Shown in pieces: positions 32,996-41,517 of a stretch of 55,142 bases of DNA. The notes beneath the pieces are model-generated. The model ran no database searches and had not been told where the DNA came from. It saw only the letters and a program-made list of their open reading frames with translations. The position numbers and the translations under genes are program-made. Each line of letters begins with the position of its first letter. Position 1 is the stretch's first letter. Where the stretch lies: the NCBI GenBank assembly GCA_015061055.1, contig SUXH01000018.1:1-55142 (forward strand), in the 5' to 3' direction. This DNA comes from Bacteroidales bacterium. Lineage in GTDB: Bacteria; Bacteroidota; Bacteroidia; Bacteroidales; Muribaculaceae.

Positions 32996-34918
32996 TTAAT
33001 TTTCTTTATCGTATACTTCGTATGGGGAATTTTTACTCTTAAATTCTGGAACTGTTCGTTTCATTAGGCGCACCATATCTGGGATTACAACGGCACGACT
33101 CAATTTTTCAAGTTCATCTACTACCTTTTGAGCATCATCATAATTATATTCTCGTACCTTTGCAATATTAATGCGCTCATGATCCGTTGGCAATGTATCC
33201 TCAGCAGTAGCCAAAACTTCCTCATATAATTTCTCTCCAGCTCTTAAACCTGTATATTCTATCTTAATATCTTTATCTTCTACCAAGCCTGAAAGTTTGA
33301 TCATTCTTCTCGCCAAATCTGCAATCTTTACCGATTCTCCCATATCAAACACAAAGATTTGATTCCCATTACTCATCGTAGCAGCTTCCATCACAAGTCG
33401 ACAAGCCTCTGGTATTGTCATAAAGAATCGAGTAATTTCCGGATGTGTTACTGTAATCGGACCACCATGAGCAATTTGTTCTCGGAAACGAGGTATTACC
33501 GAACCATTTGAGCCAAGTACATTACCAAAACGAGTTGTAACAAACTTAGTTTTACCTTTTATTTCTCCTCGCTCAATAGCCAAGCCCAATGATTGTACAT
33601 ATATCTCGGCAAGTCGCTTTGTACAACCCATTATATTAGTTGGATTCACAGCCTTATCGGTCGAAACCATCACCATTTTTTCAACACCATATTCTATACA
33701 CTTATCGGCAATATTTCGAGATCCAATAGTATTCACAAGCACTGCTTCACACGGATTTTCTTCCATAAGAGGAACATGCTTATAAGCTCCTGCGTGAAAA
33801 ACCACTTCTGGACGAAATCTTTTAAACACATAGTCAAGACGAGCTTTAATTCTTATATCTCCAATTATTGGAACAAAATCAAGTTCCGGATAATTATCCT
33901 CAAATTCTAAACGAATATTATGCAAAGGGGTTTCTGCATTATCCAACATCACTAGTTTCTTCACATTAAAGGAAGCCAATTGACGGCACAATTCAGAACC
34001 TATACTACCTGCAGCACCAGTCACAAGTATAGTCTTGTTATTAAAATTCTCCTTTATTTCCTTTAATGAAATTTTTATCTCTTCACGACCTAATAAGTCC
34101 TCAATCTTCACCTCACGAATAGCACTACTCTTTTTCAAATCGGTAAATTCATCTATTTTAGGAGCTAATAATGATTTTACACCTTTTTCTGAGCAATATT
34201 TCATTAATTTTTCCTGCTCGTTTTGAGTGTCATTTTGTGAAGTATATAATATGCCATCGGGATCAGTCTTAGCAAAAAGCAAATCCAATGTTTTTAACTC
34301 ATTATAACAATATACAACCTTTCCTGCTAATGTGTAATTTTTCAATTCAATTCCTGGATTTATAAATCCTACTACATTATAATTAGGAGAACTCCTTAAT
34401 CTCTCAACCAACGATACAGATTTATTTCCGGTACCATAAATAAGCACATTTTGAATTCGTCTATTTTTATCACGATTTTGTTTAATCAACATATCATAAA
34501 CAATAAACATGATTACTCTTATTATAATCAAGAAAACTAATGTGGAAAAGAAATCTAAAATCAATAAGAAAACATTCAACTTATTACTTTGAAAAAGTAT
34601 TGTAATTGTATAAGTGAAAATAGTTAGTAAGATACTTTTTACTAATACGGCAACAACAAACCTACCTATTTCCTTAAATGAAGAGTGACGTATTATTGAG
34701 TTATATGTTTTAAATATAAAAAACGACAATGCAGAAAAAGCAACAGAAGCTATCAACCACAACAACACATCTACCCCACCAACTATTTGAGGAAATAAAT
34801 AATCAACTAGTACAAACGAACTTATTGAAGCAATAAACGACACCATCAAGTCTATTGCTAATATAACAACAGAACTAAAGTATCGATCAAAACGTAATTT
34901 TTGAACTAATTTTATCAT
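32996..34918 (-). CDS. Membrane-anchored UDP-GlcNAc 4,6-dehydratase-like protein (CapD/WbpM/PglF type)
   Basis: 640 residues. Four N-terminal membrane helices (about 15-120), a CoA-binding-like Rossmann part (VLIYGTGNKSVSLVERL), then an SDR domain with TILVTGAAGSIGSELCRQLA and VSTDKAVNPTNIMGCTKRL (the STDK/..K arrangement of the long WbpM class). The enzyme makes a 4-keto-6-deoxy sugar nucleotide at the membrane, the substrate for the DegT aminotransferase at 21338. It is the first enzyme gene after the UpxY region. Confidence 0.9.
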   Translation of the reverse strand: MIKLVQKLRFDRYFSSVVILAIDLMVSFIASISSFVLVDYLFPQIVGGVDVLLWLIASVAFSALSFFIFKTYNSIIRHSSFKEIGRFVVAVLVKSILLTIFTYTITILFQSNKLNVFLLILDFFSTLVFLIIIRVIMFIVYDMLIKQNRDKNRRIQNVLIYGTGNKSVSLVERLRSSPNYNVVGFINPGIELKNYTLAGKVVYCYNELKTLDLLFAKTDPDGILYTSQNDTQNEQEKLMKYCSEKGVKSLLAPKIDEFTDLKKSSAIREVKIEDLLGREEIKISLKEIKENFNNKTILVTGAAGSIGSELCRQLASFNVKKLVMLDNAETPLHNIRLEFEDNYPELDFVPIIGDIRIKARLDYVFKRFRPEVVFHAGAYKHVPLMEENPCEAVLVNTIGSRNIADKCIEYGVEKMVMVSTDKAVNPTNIMGCTKRLAEIYVQSLGLAIERGEIKGKTKFVTTRFGNVLGSNGSVIPRFREQIAHGGPITVTHPEITRFFMTIPEACRLVMEAATMSNGNQIFVFDMGESVKIADLARRMIKLSGLVEDKDIKIEYTGLRAGEKLYEEVLATAEDTLPTDHERINIAKVREYNYDDAQKVVDELEKLSRAVVIPDMVRLMKRTVPEFKSKNSPYEVYDKEN

Positions 34919-34955
34919 TTTCTTCTCATTTATTTTTTATTCTTATTATATACTA

Positions 34956-34979
34956 CTTCATTTATTCAAAAAAATGAAG
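34956..34979 (-). promoter_or_regulatory. Hairpin in the leader before the CapD-like gene
   Basis: CTTCATTT (34956-34963) pairs with AAATGAAG (34972-34979) over an 8-base loop, with A/T-rich flanks, in the 266-base gap between UpxY and the dehydratase. It could be a pause or termination site that UpxY overrides (inference). Confidence 0.4.
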
Positions 34980-35077
34980 ATTTAAGCTCATTTAAACTTT
35001 AAAACTTGGAAATTTTATCCACATCACTTTTACATCGTAAAGAACGGCATCATAGCTACTTGCGATAAAAGAGTATT

Positions 35078-35185
35078 CTAATATTCATTGTTTACAACAA
35101 GATCTATAATACTATAACTGTCAGGCATTACTTCGTGTACAAACATCTCATACAACAACCAATCTATTAAACATAAACATAACAT
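35078..35185 (-). CDS. Possible 35-codon ORF coupled to UpxY
   Basis: The upxY stop and an ATG overlap as TGATG at 35183-35187; the ORF runs 35 codons (MLCLCLIDWLLYEMFVHEVM, then DSYSIIDLVVNNEY) to TAG at 35078-35080. Position matches that of upxZ in Bacteroides capsule loci, but it is far shorter and shows no similarity that I can see. It may be a relic, a leader peptide or chance. Confidence 0.3.
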   Translation of the reverse strand: MLCLCLIDWLLYEMFVHEVMPDSYSIIDLVVNNEY

Positions 35186-35748
35186 CACTCTAACACTTTG
35201 AGGTATCCATCTGTCAGTTCGGCAACAGCCACAGCTGCGATATCCTGTATCAGAACAACTACATGTTTCTTTCGTTTTCCACTTACTTTTACAAAAACGC
35301 CCTCTACACCATCAAACGCACCTCCAACAATCCTCACTCGTGTCCCTTTTTCAAGATTAATTTCAGAAACCGATATATATTGGAGACTTTCATTTTGCGT
35401 TTCACATATTGAAATAAACTGCCTCATCTGATATTCCGGCACTATTATTGGGACATTCCTACCATTTACCGGTCTTGTGAGATATTGCAGATATGTTAAC
35501 TCTGCCTTCAGTGATTGTATACGTTCTTTTGTCGTATAAACAAATATCAGATTATTGATTGCCGAAACAAGCTTCCTTACTTTATCTCGTTTTCTATCCT
35601 TTACCACTTCATAGCGCATAGGGACAAAGCAAGTCACATCTTTACTTTCAAAAAAAGTTTTAGCTTTTAGTTCCCTGCCAAATGTAGCACTCATCGCAAA
35701 CCAGGCAAGTCCATCTTCAACTATATTTATTGACTTTTCTTCAGCCAT
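35185..35748 (-). CDS. upxY: UpxY-family transcription antiterminator (NusG-like)
   Basis: 187 residues from ATG 35748; a longer frame begins at GTG 35760. NusG N-terminal fold: WFAMSATFGRELKAKTFFES, CFVPMRYEVVKDRKRDK, NNLIFVYTTKERIQSL. The C-terminal KOW-like part is GTRVRIVGGAFDGVEGVFVK, then RKKHVVVLIQDIAAVAVAEL. UpxY proteins bind the paused polymerase in the capsule leader and prevent early termination, each acting on its own locus. Its location at the head of the minus-strand locus fits. No upxZ inhibitor gene of normal size follows. Confidence 0.92.
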   Translation of the reverse strand: MAEEKSINIVEDGLAWFAMSATFGRELKAKTFFESKDVTCFVPMRYEVVKDRKRDKVRKLVSAINNLIFVYTTKERIQSLKAELTYLQYLTRPVNGRNVPIIVPEYQMRQFISICETQNESLQYISVSEINLEKGTRVRIVGGAFDGVEGVFVKVSGKRKKHVVVLIQDIAAVAVAELTDGYLKVLE

Positions 35749-35870
35749 TGCTATGAACACTTCTAAATATAAACATATTCCCGGCTCCTCAATACATTGT
35801 TTTCACGCTCTGTATCAAGTGTTTACATAAAAAGAAATCATTTATACCTTGCATTAGCAATATATATATA

Positions 35871-35925
35871 ATTTAGTAACACACAAGCGTATATGCAAGT
35901 ATACTCTACACTCAGTTTACTAAAT
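35871..35925 (-). promoter_or_regulatory. Nested hairpin in the upxY leader
   Basis: ATTTAGTAA (35871-35879) pairs with TTACTAAAT (35917-35925); inside, GTATA and TATAC (35889-35906) pair again. It would be transcribed from the box at 35942-35949, before upxY. Confidence 0.4.
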
Positions 35926-35941
35926 AATATCATTCACCTCA

Positions 35942-35949
35942 CAAAATTA
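35942..35949 (-). promoter_or_regulatory. Promoter -7 box (TAATTTTG) for the capsule locus
   Basis: TAATTTTG on the minus strand fits TAnnTTTG and gives a leader of about 185 bases before upxY. No inverted repeats flank it, so it is probably not an invertible promoter. Confidence 0.45.
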
Positions 35950-36108
35950 GCACTTATTTCCGACTTTTCCATAAAAAACACAACAAAAACACATTTTTTG
36001 CCACTCAGAGGCAATTAAATTTTTCTTAAACAATTCAATCAACCTCGGCGTTTTTGATTGGGGGGGGTAAATACTTGATACACAGCACATTATAATGTTA
36101 AGTATTTT

Positions 36109-36116
36109 TAACTTTG
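36109..36116 (+). promoter_or_regulatory. Promoter-like -7 box (TAACTTTG), distal
   Basis: TAACTTTG fits TAnnTTTG. It would start a transcript about 150 bases before the second box, with a 31-codon ORF (from about 36162) in between that I cannot support. Confidence 0.35.
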
Positions 36117-36267
36117 TGTATAGCAACAAAATATATCGCTATTCTATACTTGTATGCGGAATGGGAGTTAGCGATGTTTTTGCTGTTAGACTTTACGTGG
36201 GACTCTACAAAACAAAAGTTTTTTTTACAAAAAGTGACAAATATTTGGTAGATTAAAAAGAATCTTA

Positions 36268-36275
36268 TATCTTTG
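36268..36275 (+). promoter_or_regulatory. Promoter (TTTG, 20 bases, TATCTTTG) for the AAA+ gene
   Basis: TATCTTTG at 36268-36275 with TTTG at 36244-36247, 20 bases apart, close to the consensus of 19. It predicts an unusually long leader of about 565 bases to the AAA+ start. Confidence 0.6.
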
Positions 36276-36670
36276 TAGCGCATATTGGGGTAGTAGCCAC
36301 TACTAAACAAAAACACTCCACTATGCCAAAGAGAATAACAATAATCAACATTTAACTATTAACTAACATTATTCATTAACTATCGCGAACGCACCTCGGC
36401 ATTGATGTATGCACTACAACAAGCCCTACAAAGAAAAATACACCTTAGGTCCGTTTGCAACAAAAATTTATCATAGTTTTATGATGCCAACTTCAAAGAA
36501 AACGTTTGCAAAAAAATCGAATCGCTATCGACGTAGGCTTTAACGCCAGCGCGTAATAGTGTTTTGTATTTATCCTCATCGGGGAATGTTATGCCCTATC
36601 GTAACGTTACCACGAGCGAAGGAAATAAATACCGATTTGTCTGCAACGTGTTCTTTGACGTATTGGAAAC

Positions 36671-36714
36671 AAGACGCTTAAGGGGAACTTCCTATGCAAT
36701 AGGATATGCGTCTT
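36671..36714 (+). promoter_or_regulatory. Two-tier hairpin in the AAA+ leader
   Basis: Outer stem AAGACGC with GCGTCTT; inner stem TCCTAT with ATAGGA (36690-36704, loop GCA). A pyrimidine-rich stretch follows. Confidence 0.45.
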
Positions 36715-36775
36715 TTCTCCCGAGACTATCAACCATATTGTCTAATTCAGCATCTCAAGATGCCCTAATTACGTG

Positions 36776-36813
36776 GCAAGCATTACGCTTGCAAAGAGGA
36801 CAACTGCCTCTTT
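36776..36813 (+). promoter_or_regulatory. Twin hairpins just before the AAA+ gene
   Basis: GCAAGC/GCTTGC with a 5-base loop is directly followed by AAAGAGG/CCTCTTT with a 7-base loop and TTTT, an attenuator-like order. Confidence 0.5.
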
Positions 36814-36850
36814 TCATCTATTATTCACACATTAAAACCAAACTACAGCT

Positions 36851-39508
36851 ATGATAAAGAAAAACAGAAAAACAGAACCTACCAGCGAATCATTATTCCC
36901 TACAGAAGTACTTTCTCAAATTAAGGAACTTAAACTTGAGCCTGTGTTTGACACTTCTTCACAAGATGCCAAACACGAGATTTGTAAGTATTTAGGTACA
37001 AAATATGTATTTCCCAAAAACAGCGGGAAATACAGCCACTTCAACACCATCAAAATAACATCTCAATGCAACTTATTCAACCTTTATTCCAAATCATTGT
37101 ATCTCGACACTGAAATCTCAAAATTCTTAAACCTAACCATCTCGCTATCCGACAACGAATTTGACTTTGAGTTAAATTCCGGTTTTGTCTATATTTATCG
37201 TATGGGCGAAAGCAACCCTATAGCACATAAGGAGTGTGAGGAATATGGCGAAATAACCATGACATTTGACCTCAATTTATTCACCCCGGGTGAATACTTT
37301 CTGGTAATATCCAACTTCACTCCTTTAACACCTACCGAAAAGAAACTTTTCAATAATATTGACAATCGCTACATCTATCATTTCTGTGTGTACAACAAGA
37401 GTACAACCAATGAAATACCTCCCATTAAAGGTATTAAAACACCCATTAAACCACTACCTACATCCTACACTGATACCCCGTTAGCGATGACATTTCAATT
37501 AAAAAGTCCTATTTCCGGCTTAAAAAAATATGAAATAGTGTGCATTGATGAAAATTCATCAGTTATATCAACTTGCGACGGCTCTATCAAAGAGAACAAA
37601 CGCAGCTTCAATATTGTCATAGAGCCTAAATTACTCTGGAAACCCGGTACCTACAACGTATACTGCCAAATAAACGGTATTCCTTTCTACAAAGTCACAT
37701 TTGATATAACTGATCAAGAAGAAATCACCTTCGATTGGGGATATATTTCTTCAACCTCCGACGACTACAGAATGTGCAAAGCTATGCTTAACCCTAACAC
37801 TGCTTGGCAGAATCTCATCAGCAAGCCGGGAACCAAGTCACTGCAAATGGCGGTGAAGGACTACTTTCCACTTGCCGAAATAAACAAAAAACAAAAGGAA
37901 CGACTACAAAGCACTTGCTCTTTTGGAAAAAACTATACTATCGCCACCGAGAATGAATCATACGACGAAGATATCTTAAAAGATTTCATTCTTAGCTTGA
38001 ACAACACCGACAATTTCCGTTTCGACAAACGGTCTTGTGAAAATCTGGGCAAACCTAAGGAACAATCTTTGGGGACAAGTTACAACGAAGAAGACTATGA
38101 GGTAACTCTATATGACGACTCTTGCCTATGCCTTACCGACATACAAGAACTAAGCAGTCCTTATAGCACCCGATTCGTCGACAACCTTTTCAACGAGATA
38201 TCGCAACACCGCAACTTCTCATTATTAATCGTCGGTACCGAAAGACAGATAAACAGCGTCTTTGAGGCACACCCAAGATTGAAGGATTGTTTTCCTAAAA
38301 GCAATCGCTTAAAAATCGAATCGTTGGCTGTCGAAGATGTTGCAACCTGCATCTTCAAGCAAATTAAAATACTTAACATAACTATGAGCGATAGCGACAA
38401 GACTACATTCATCAAAAAACTTTTCTTGCTCGCCAAGGAAGGCAAACTAAAAAGATTGAGCGAAAAAGACATCAATCGCATCGTAAGCGTAAACATTGTA
38501 ACTCGTTTCACCGAACGAATAAGAAGCGAAGCTCACGATGCCTCTAATGAGTATCAAATCGTTTGTAACCTGTCGCTTGACGATATCGATATGAGTCTAT
38601 TAACCAACACTGATAGCGAAGTGGTGGATTATGCAACCGAAATCCATAATATGATTGGGCTAAACAACTTGAAAGAATCTTTGCATAAGATGTTTAACCT
38701 AACCAAGTTCAATCATATGCGCCACAGCCTCGGTCTTAAAGCCGATGATAATGGCAGCCACCATATGATTTTCACAGGCAATCCGGGCACAGGTAAAACC
38801 ACCGTCGCCCGACTCATCGGCAAAGCTTTCCACTCGATAGGAATACTAAGCAAGGGAGATGTGATTATTACCGAGCGCAGTAAAATCGTAGGACGATATT
38901 TGGGCGAAACCGAACATAATATGAACGAACTGCTCGAACAAGCCAAAGGCAATGTATTGTTCATAGATGAAGCTTACACCTTGTCGACCGATGCCGACGA
39001 CAATCGAGACTTTGGTCGACGCGTCATCGAAACACTGCTCACAGTGTTATCACAAAAAAATCCCGATATGATTATCATTTTTGCAGGTTATGAAAATGAA
39101 ATCAACCGAATGTTAAGCATCAATCCGGGATTAAACGGACGATTCCCTCATCGATTCAAATTTGAGGATTATTCGGCACACGAATTAGAACTTATCGCCG
39201 AGAAACTTATTGAGAACGAGCAATACAAACTCACCGATGATGCTCGCACACGCTTAAGTGAGACCATAGCCGAATATGTGAGTAACAAGGGAAGCGATTT
39301 CAGCAATGCACGTTGGGTAAATCAATATGTTACTAACGGAATCATCCCCGAAGTAGCCAATCGCTTAATGAACATTGGAGGCGTCATCGATTACGAATCG
39401 TGCCAAACCATCACACTCGATGACATCAATTCGGCTTACAAAAACCACAAGCTATCATTGCCGAAACGTTCAATAGATATCCCTAAAGTTGGTTTCAAAA
39501 CTGCATAA
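36851..39508 (+). CDS. AAA+ ATPase (CbbX/SpoVK type) with long N-terminal region
   Basis: 885 residues. The active AAA+ module occupies about 595-860: IGLNNLKESLHKMF, Walker A FTGNPGTGKTTVARL near 640, Walker B NVLFIDEAYTL near 700, arginine finger region NPGLNGRFPHRFKFEDY, and a C-terminal lid. It is the clade of CbbX and SpoVK, which remodel protein complexes as hexamers. Residues about 420-590 look like a second AAA fold without a Walker A (LLIVGTERQINSVFE, DCFPKSNRLKIESLAVEDV). Residues 1-400 are beta-rich (NKIT, FELNSGFVYIYRMGE, LTPGEYFLVISN-like) and unrecognised. It has its own long leader and a strong terminator, so it is a single-gene unit. Confidence 0.85.
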   Translation: MIKKNRKTEPTSESLFPTEVLSQIKELKLEPVFDTSSQDAKHEICKYLGTKYVFPKNSGKYSHFNTIKITSQCNLFNLYSKSLYLDTEISKFLNLTISLSDNEFDFELNSGFVYIYRMGESNPIAHKECEEYGEITMTFDLNLFTPGEYFLVISNFTPLTPTEKKLFNNIDNRYIYHFCVYNKSTTNEIPPIKGIKTPIKPLPTSYTDTPLAMTFQLKSPISGLKKYEIVCIDENSSVISTCDGSIKENKRSFNIVIEPKLLWKPGTYNVYCQINGIPFYKVTFDITDQEEITFDWGYISSTSDDYRMCKAMLNPNTAWQNLISKPGTKSLQMAVKDYFPLAEINKKQKERLQSTCSFGKNYTIATENESYDEDILKDFILSLNNTDNFRFDKRSCENLGKPKEQSLGTSYNEEDYEVTLYDDSCLCLTDIQELSSPYSTRFVDNLFNEISQHRNFSLLIVGTERQINSVFEAHPRLKDCFPKSNRLKIESLAVEDVATCIFKQIKILNITMSDSDKTTFIKKLFLLAKEGKLKRLSEKDINRIVSVNIVTRFTERIRSEAHDASNEYQIVCNLSLDDIDMSLLTNTDSEVVDYATEIHNMIGLNNLKESLHKMFNLTKFNHMRHSLGLKADDNGSHHMIFTGNPGTGKTTVARLIGKAFHSIGILSKGDVIITERSKIVGRYLGETEHNMNELLEQAKGNVLFIDEAYTLSTDADDNRDFGRRVIETLLTVLSQKNPDMIIIFAGYENEINRMLSINPGLNGRFPHRFKFEDYSAHELELIAEKLIENEQYKLTDDARTRLSETIAEYVSNKGSDFSNARWVNQYVTNGIIPEVANRLMNIGGVIDYESCQTITLDDINSAYKNHKLSLPKRSIDIPKVGFKTA

Positions 39509-39513
39509 ATGTT

Positions 39514-39539
39514 AAAGTGGCACTAAAAAGTGCCACTTT
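39514..39539 (+). terminator. Rho-independent terminator of the AAA+ gene
   Basis: AAAGTGGCACT (39514-39524) pairs exactly with AGTGCCACTTT (39529-39539) over AAAA, followed by TTT. Confidence 0.85.
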
Positions 39540-39564
39540 TTTCTATCCATATTATTTTAATTAC

Positions 39565-39572
39565 TACTTTTG
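39565..39572 (+). promoter_or_regulatory. Promoter -7 box (TACTTTTG), very close to the mnmD start
   Basis: TACTTTTG ends five bases before the ATG at 39578, so the mRNA would begin at or within a few bases of the start codon. This also rules out the longer upstream reading frame. Confidence 0.55.
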
Positions 39573-39577
39573 TCTAT

Positions 39578-40261
39578 ATGAACAATAATCTGAAAATAGA
39601 AGTAACAGCCGACGGCTCCCACACTATTCTTATCGAGGAACTCAACGAGCATTATCACTCTGTGAAAGGAGCATTAACCGAGTCGCAACACATCTATCGC
39701 GACTGCGCTTTCCTTCATCGTGCCAAGCAACCTTTCAACACTCGTCTAAACCTGCTTGAAATAGGCTTTGGAACCGGATTGAACGCCGTAGTCACAGCCA
39801 TGACGGCAAATGCTGAAGCGCCTGTTCATTATATAACTCTTGAAAAATATCCTCTTTCAGTCGATTTCATAAAACAACTAAACTATAACGAATGTATCGA
39901 CAGACAACTATTCGAGGCCATTCACTCGGCCGACTGGAATACTCCCATTGCAATTACGCCTTTTTTCACCATTGAAAAGCGACAATGCGATTACATTGTC
40001 GACACTCTGCCCTCCAATATCGACGTAGTGTATTTCGATGCTTTTGCACCCGAGAAACAACCAGATATGTGGTCGACAAAATGTTTCGATAAGCTTGTCA
40101 ACTCAATGAATGATAATGCTGTACTCACAACTTATTGCGCCAAGGGAGAAATACGTCGCACACTTCAATCATCAGGATTAATAGTCGAGCGCCTTGCCGG
40201 TCCTGTGGGTGGAAAGCGAGAGATTCTTCGAGCAACAAAACATCAACACACCAACCAATGA
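39578..40261 (+). CDS. mnmD: MnmD-like tRNA methyltransferase (mnm5U-type wobble modification)
   Basis: 227 residues from ATG 39578. A single Methyltransf_30 domain: LLEIGFGTGLNAVVTAM (SAM loop), YITLEKYPLSVDF, VVYFDAFAPEKQPDMWST, LTTYCAKGEIRRTLQSSG, ERLAGPVGGKREILRA. It methylates the aminomethyl group on the wobble uridine of certain tRNAs; the FAD-oxidase half of MnmC is absent, as is usual for stand-alone MnmD. An in-frame GTG at 39530 lies upstream of the promoter box and is not used. The stop overlaps the DedA start (ATGA). Confidence 0.85.
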   Translation: MNNNLKIEVTADGSHTILIEELNEHYHSVKGALTESQHIYRDCAFLHRAKQPFNTRLNLLEIGFGTGLNAVVTAMTANAEAPVHYITLEKYPLSVDFIKQLNYNECIDRQLFEAIHSADWNTPIAITPFFTIEKRQCDYIVDTLPSNIDVVYFDAFAPEKQPDMWSTKCFDKLVNSMNDNAVLTTYCAKGEIRRTLQSSGLIVERLAGPVGGKREILRATKHQHTNQ

Positions 40262-40905
40262 CTTTAATAACAACTTTCATATCATCTCTTATCGATTGGT
40301 ACACCAATAGCCTCAGTTATTGGGTGTTAACTCTATTGATGATACTCGAAAACTCCATCGTTCCACTCCCGGCCGAACTTATCGTAGCACCAGCGGCCTA
40401 CAATGCTGCCACAGGCAAGCTAAGTTTTTGGCTAATAATTCTTTGCACCACTTTTGGCTCTACAATAGGAGCTATAATAAATTATTGTATATCTCGAATA
40501 TTTGGAAGAGAACTTATTTATCGTTTCGTCGGAAGCCGATGGGGGAAAATAATGATGCTTGATCAAACCAAACTCAAACAAGCTGAAGAATATTTTCTTA
40601 AAAGAGGGAAATCTGCTACTTTCATCGGTAGATTACTTCCCGTAGGCCGACAACTTATTTCAATTCCTGCCGGATTAGCTAAAATGCCCATTCTCTCTTT
40701 CATTTTTTATACTACTATTGGCTCAGCCATTTGGAATACCCTGTTAGCAAGTATTGGATATTATATGGCATGCATTATCCCACCGCATCTATTAGGAGAA
40801 ACCATCAACCAATACAGCATTGAAATCAGTGTGATATTTGTCTTAATTTGTATAGTATACTATATTGTACAAAAAAAAATAACAAAAAAACGTAATAACA
40901 ATTAA
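40258..40905 (+). CDS. DedA/SNARE-associated (VTT) family membrane protein
   Basis: 215 residues from the ATG at 40258, which overlaps the mnmD stop as ATGA. The DedA core includes ENSIVPLPAELIVAPAAYNA, FGSTIGAIINYCISRIFGRE, and GRLLPVGRQLISIPAGLAKM (FxGRxxPxxRxxxxxPAGxxxM). Four to five membrane helices. DedA proteins take part in lipid carrier recycling and membrane homeostasis; the precise substrate here is unknown. Confidence 0.9.
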   Translation: MTLITTFISSLIDWYTNSLSYWVLTLLMILENSIVPLPAELIVAPAAYNAATGKLSFWLIILCTTFGSTIGAIINYCISRIFGRELIYRFVGSRWGKIMMLDQTKLKQAEEYFLKRGKSATFIGRLLPVGRQLISIPAGLAKMPILSFIFYTTIGSAIWNTLLASIGYYMACIIPPHLLGETINQYSIEISVIFVLICIVYYIVQKKITKKRNNN

Positions 40906-41000
40906 ACTTAAACAGCTCAATCAATGTTAGTTATTTTAGATTATAGAATATCTCTATTACAACATAGATTATAGCAGTTGCACAAATTTATGTACAATAT

Positions 41001-41008
41001 TAACTTTG
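41001..41008 (+). promoter_or_regulatory. Promoter (TTGC, 19 bases, TAACTTTG) for desulfoferrodoxin
   Basis: TAACTTTG at 41001-41008 with TTGC at 40978-40981, exactly 19 bases apart. Leader of about 45 bases. Confidence 0.6.
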
Positions 41009-41059
41009 CTCTCACAATAACAAAATAACGAAACACTAACAATAAAAAACTTTATAACT

Positions 41060-41434
41060 ATGGCAACTAAATTTTTCAAATGCAAACATTGTGGTAACGT
41101 AATCGTTAAAACTGTAGACTCAGGTGTACCTGTAGTGTGCTGCGGTGAAAAAATGGAAGAACTTGTAGCAAACACAGTAGATGCTAGTCAAGAAAAGCAC
41201 GTACCTGTGGTAACTAAAGTTGACGATTGCACTATAAAAGTTGATGTAGGTAGCGTAGCTCATCCAATGACTCCCGAACATCACATAGCATTCATCTATG
41301 TAGAAACAGAAAACGGAGGCATCCTGACTCATTTGAAAGACAAACCTGAAGCTGTGTTCTGCACTTGCAACAATAAACCTGTGGCAGTATACGAATATTG
41401 CAACCTACATGGATTATGGAAAACTGAACTATAA
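41060..41434 (+). CDS. Desulfoferrodoxin (superoxide reductase, two-centre type)
   Basis: 124 residues. The N-terminal rubredoxin-like centre is FKCKHCGN and VVCCGEKM (CxxC...CC). The catalytic neelaredoxin centre has EKHVPVV, VAHPMTPEHHIAF (His ligands) and CNLHGLWK (Cys and His). It reduces superoxide to peroxide without releasing O2, fitting an anaerobe. Monocistronic, between a promoter and a strong terminator. Confidence 0.95.
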   Translation: MATKFFKCKHCGNVIVKTVDSGVPVVCCGEKMEELVANTVDASQEKHVPVVTKVDDCTIKVDVGSVAHPMTPEHHIAFIYVETENGGILTHLKDKPEAVFCTCNNKPVAVYEYCNLHGLWKTEL

Positions 41435-41463
41435 TTTCTCACTTATAATATCTCTTACTAACG

Positions 41464-41497
41464 AAACACCCGTCAAGAAAATCTCGACGGGTGTTTT
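41464..41497 (+). terminator. Terminator after desulfoferrodoxin
   Basis: AAACACCCGTC (41464-41474) pairs with GACGGGTGTTT (41486-41496), then T. Works for both strands. Confidence 0.85.
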
Positions 41498-41517
41498 AAT
41501 TCCTCAACATTTCATTT

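Larger units (their letters stand above)
35749..36108. other. Capsule 5' leader and divergent intergenic region with G8 tract
   Basis: Contains the upxY promoter box, a leader hairpin (35871-35925), and a run of eight G at 36060-36067. A poly-G run can slip in length; it lies between divergent promoters and is not in a gene. No coding frame is supported. Confidence 0.5.
36282..36850 (+). other. Long structured 5' leader of the AAA+ gene
   Basis: It starts with a ten-codon ORF (36323-36355, MPKRITIINI). Hairpins follow: AAGACGC/GCGTCTT (36671-36677 with 36708-36714) enclosing TCCTAT/ATAGGA; GCAAGC/GCTTGC (36776-36792); AAAGAGG/CCTCTTT (36793-36813). The last two are adjacent and lie 37 bases before the ATG. 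An 87-codon ORF (36591-36854) overlaps the AAA+ start as ATGA; it could be real or chance. Confidence 0.5.

Noticed and set aside
36591-36854. 87-codon ORF overlapping the AAA+ start
   Set aside because: It covers the hairpins of the leader, and its codons look shaped by them. Kept only as part of the leader description.
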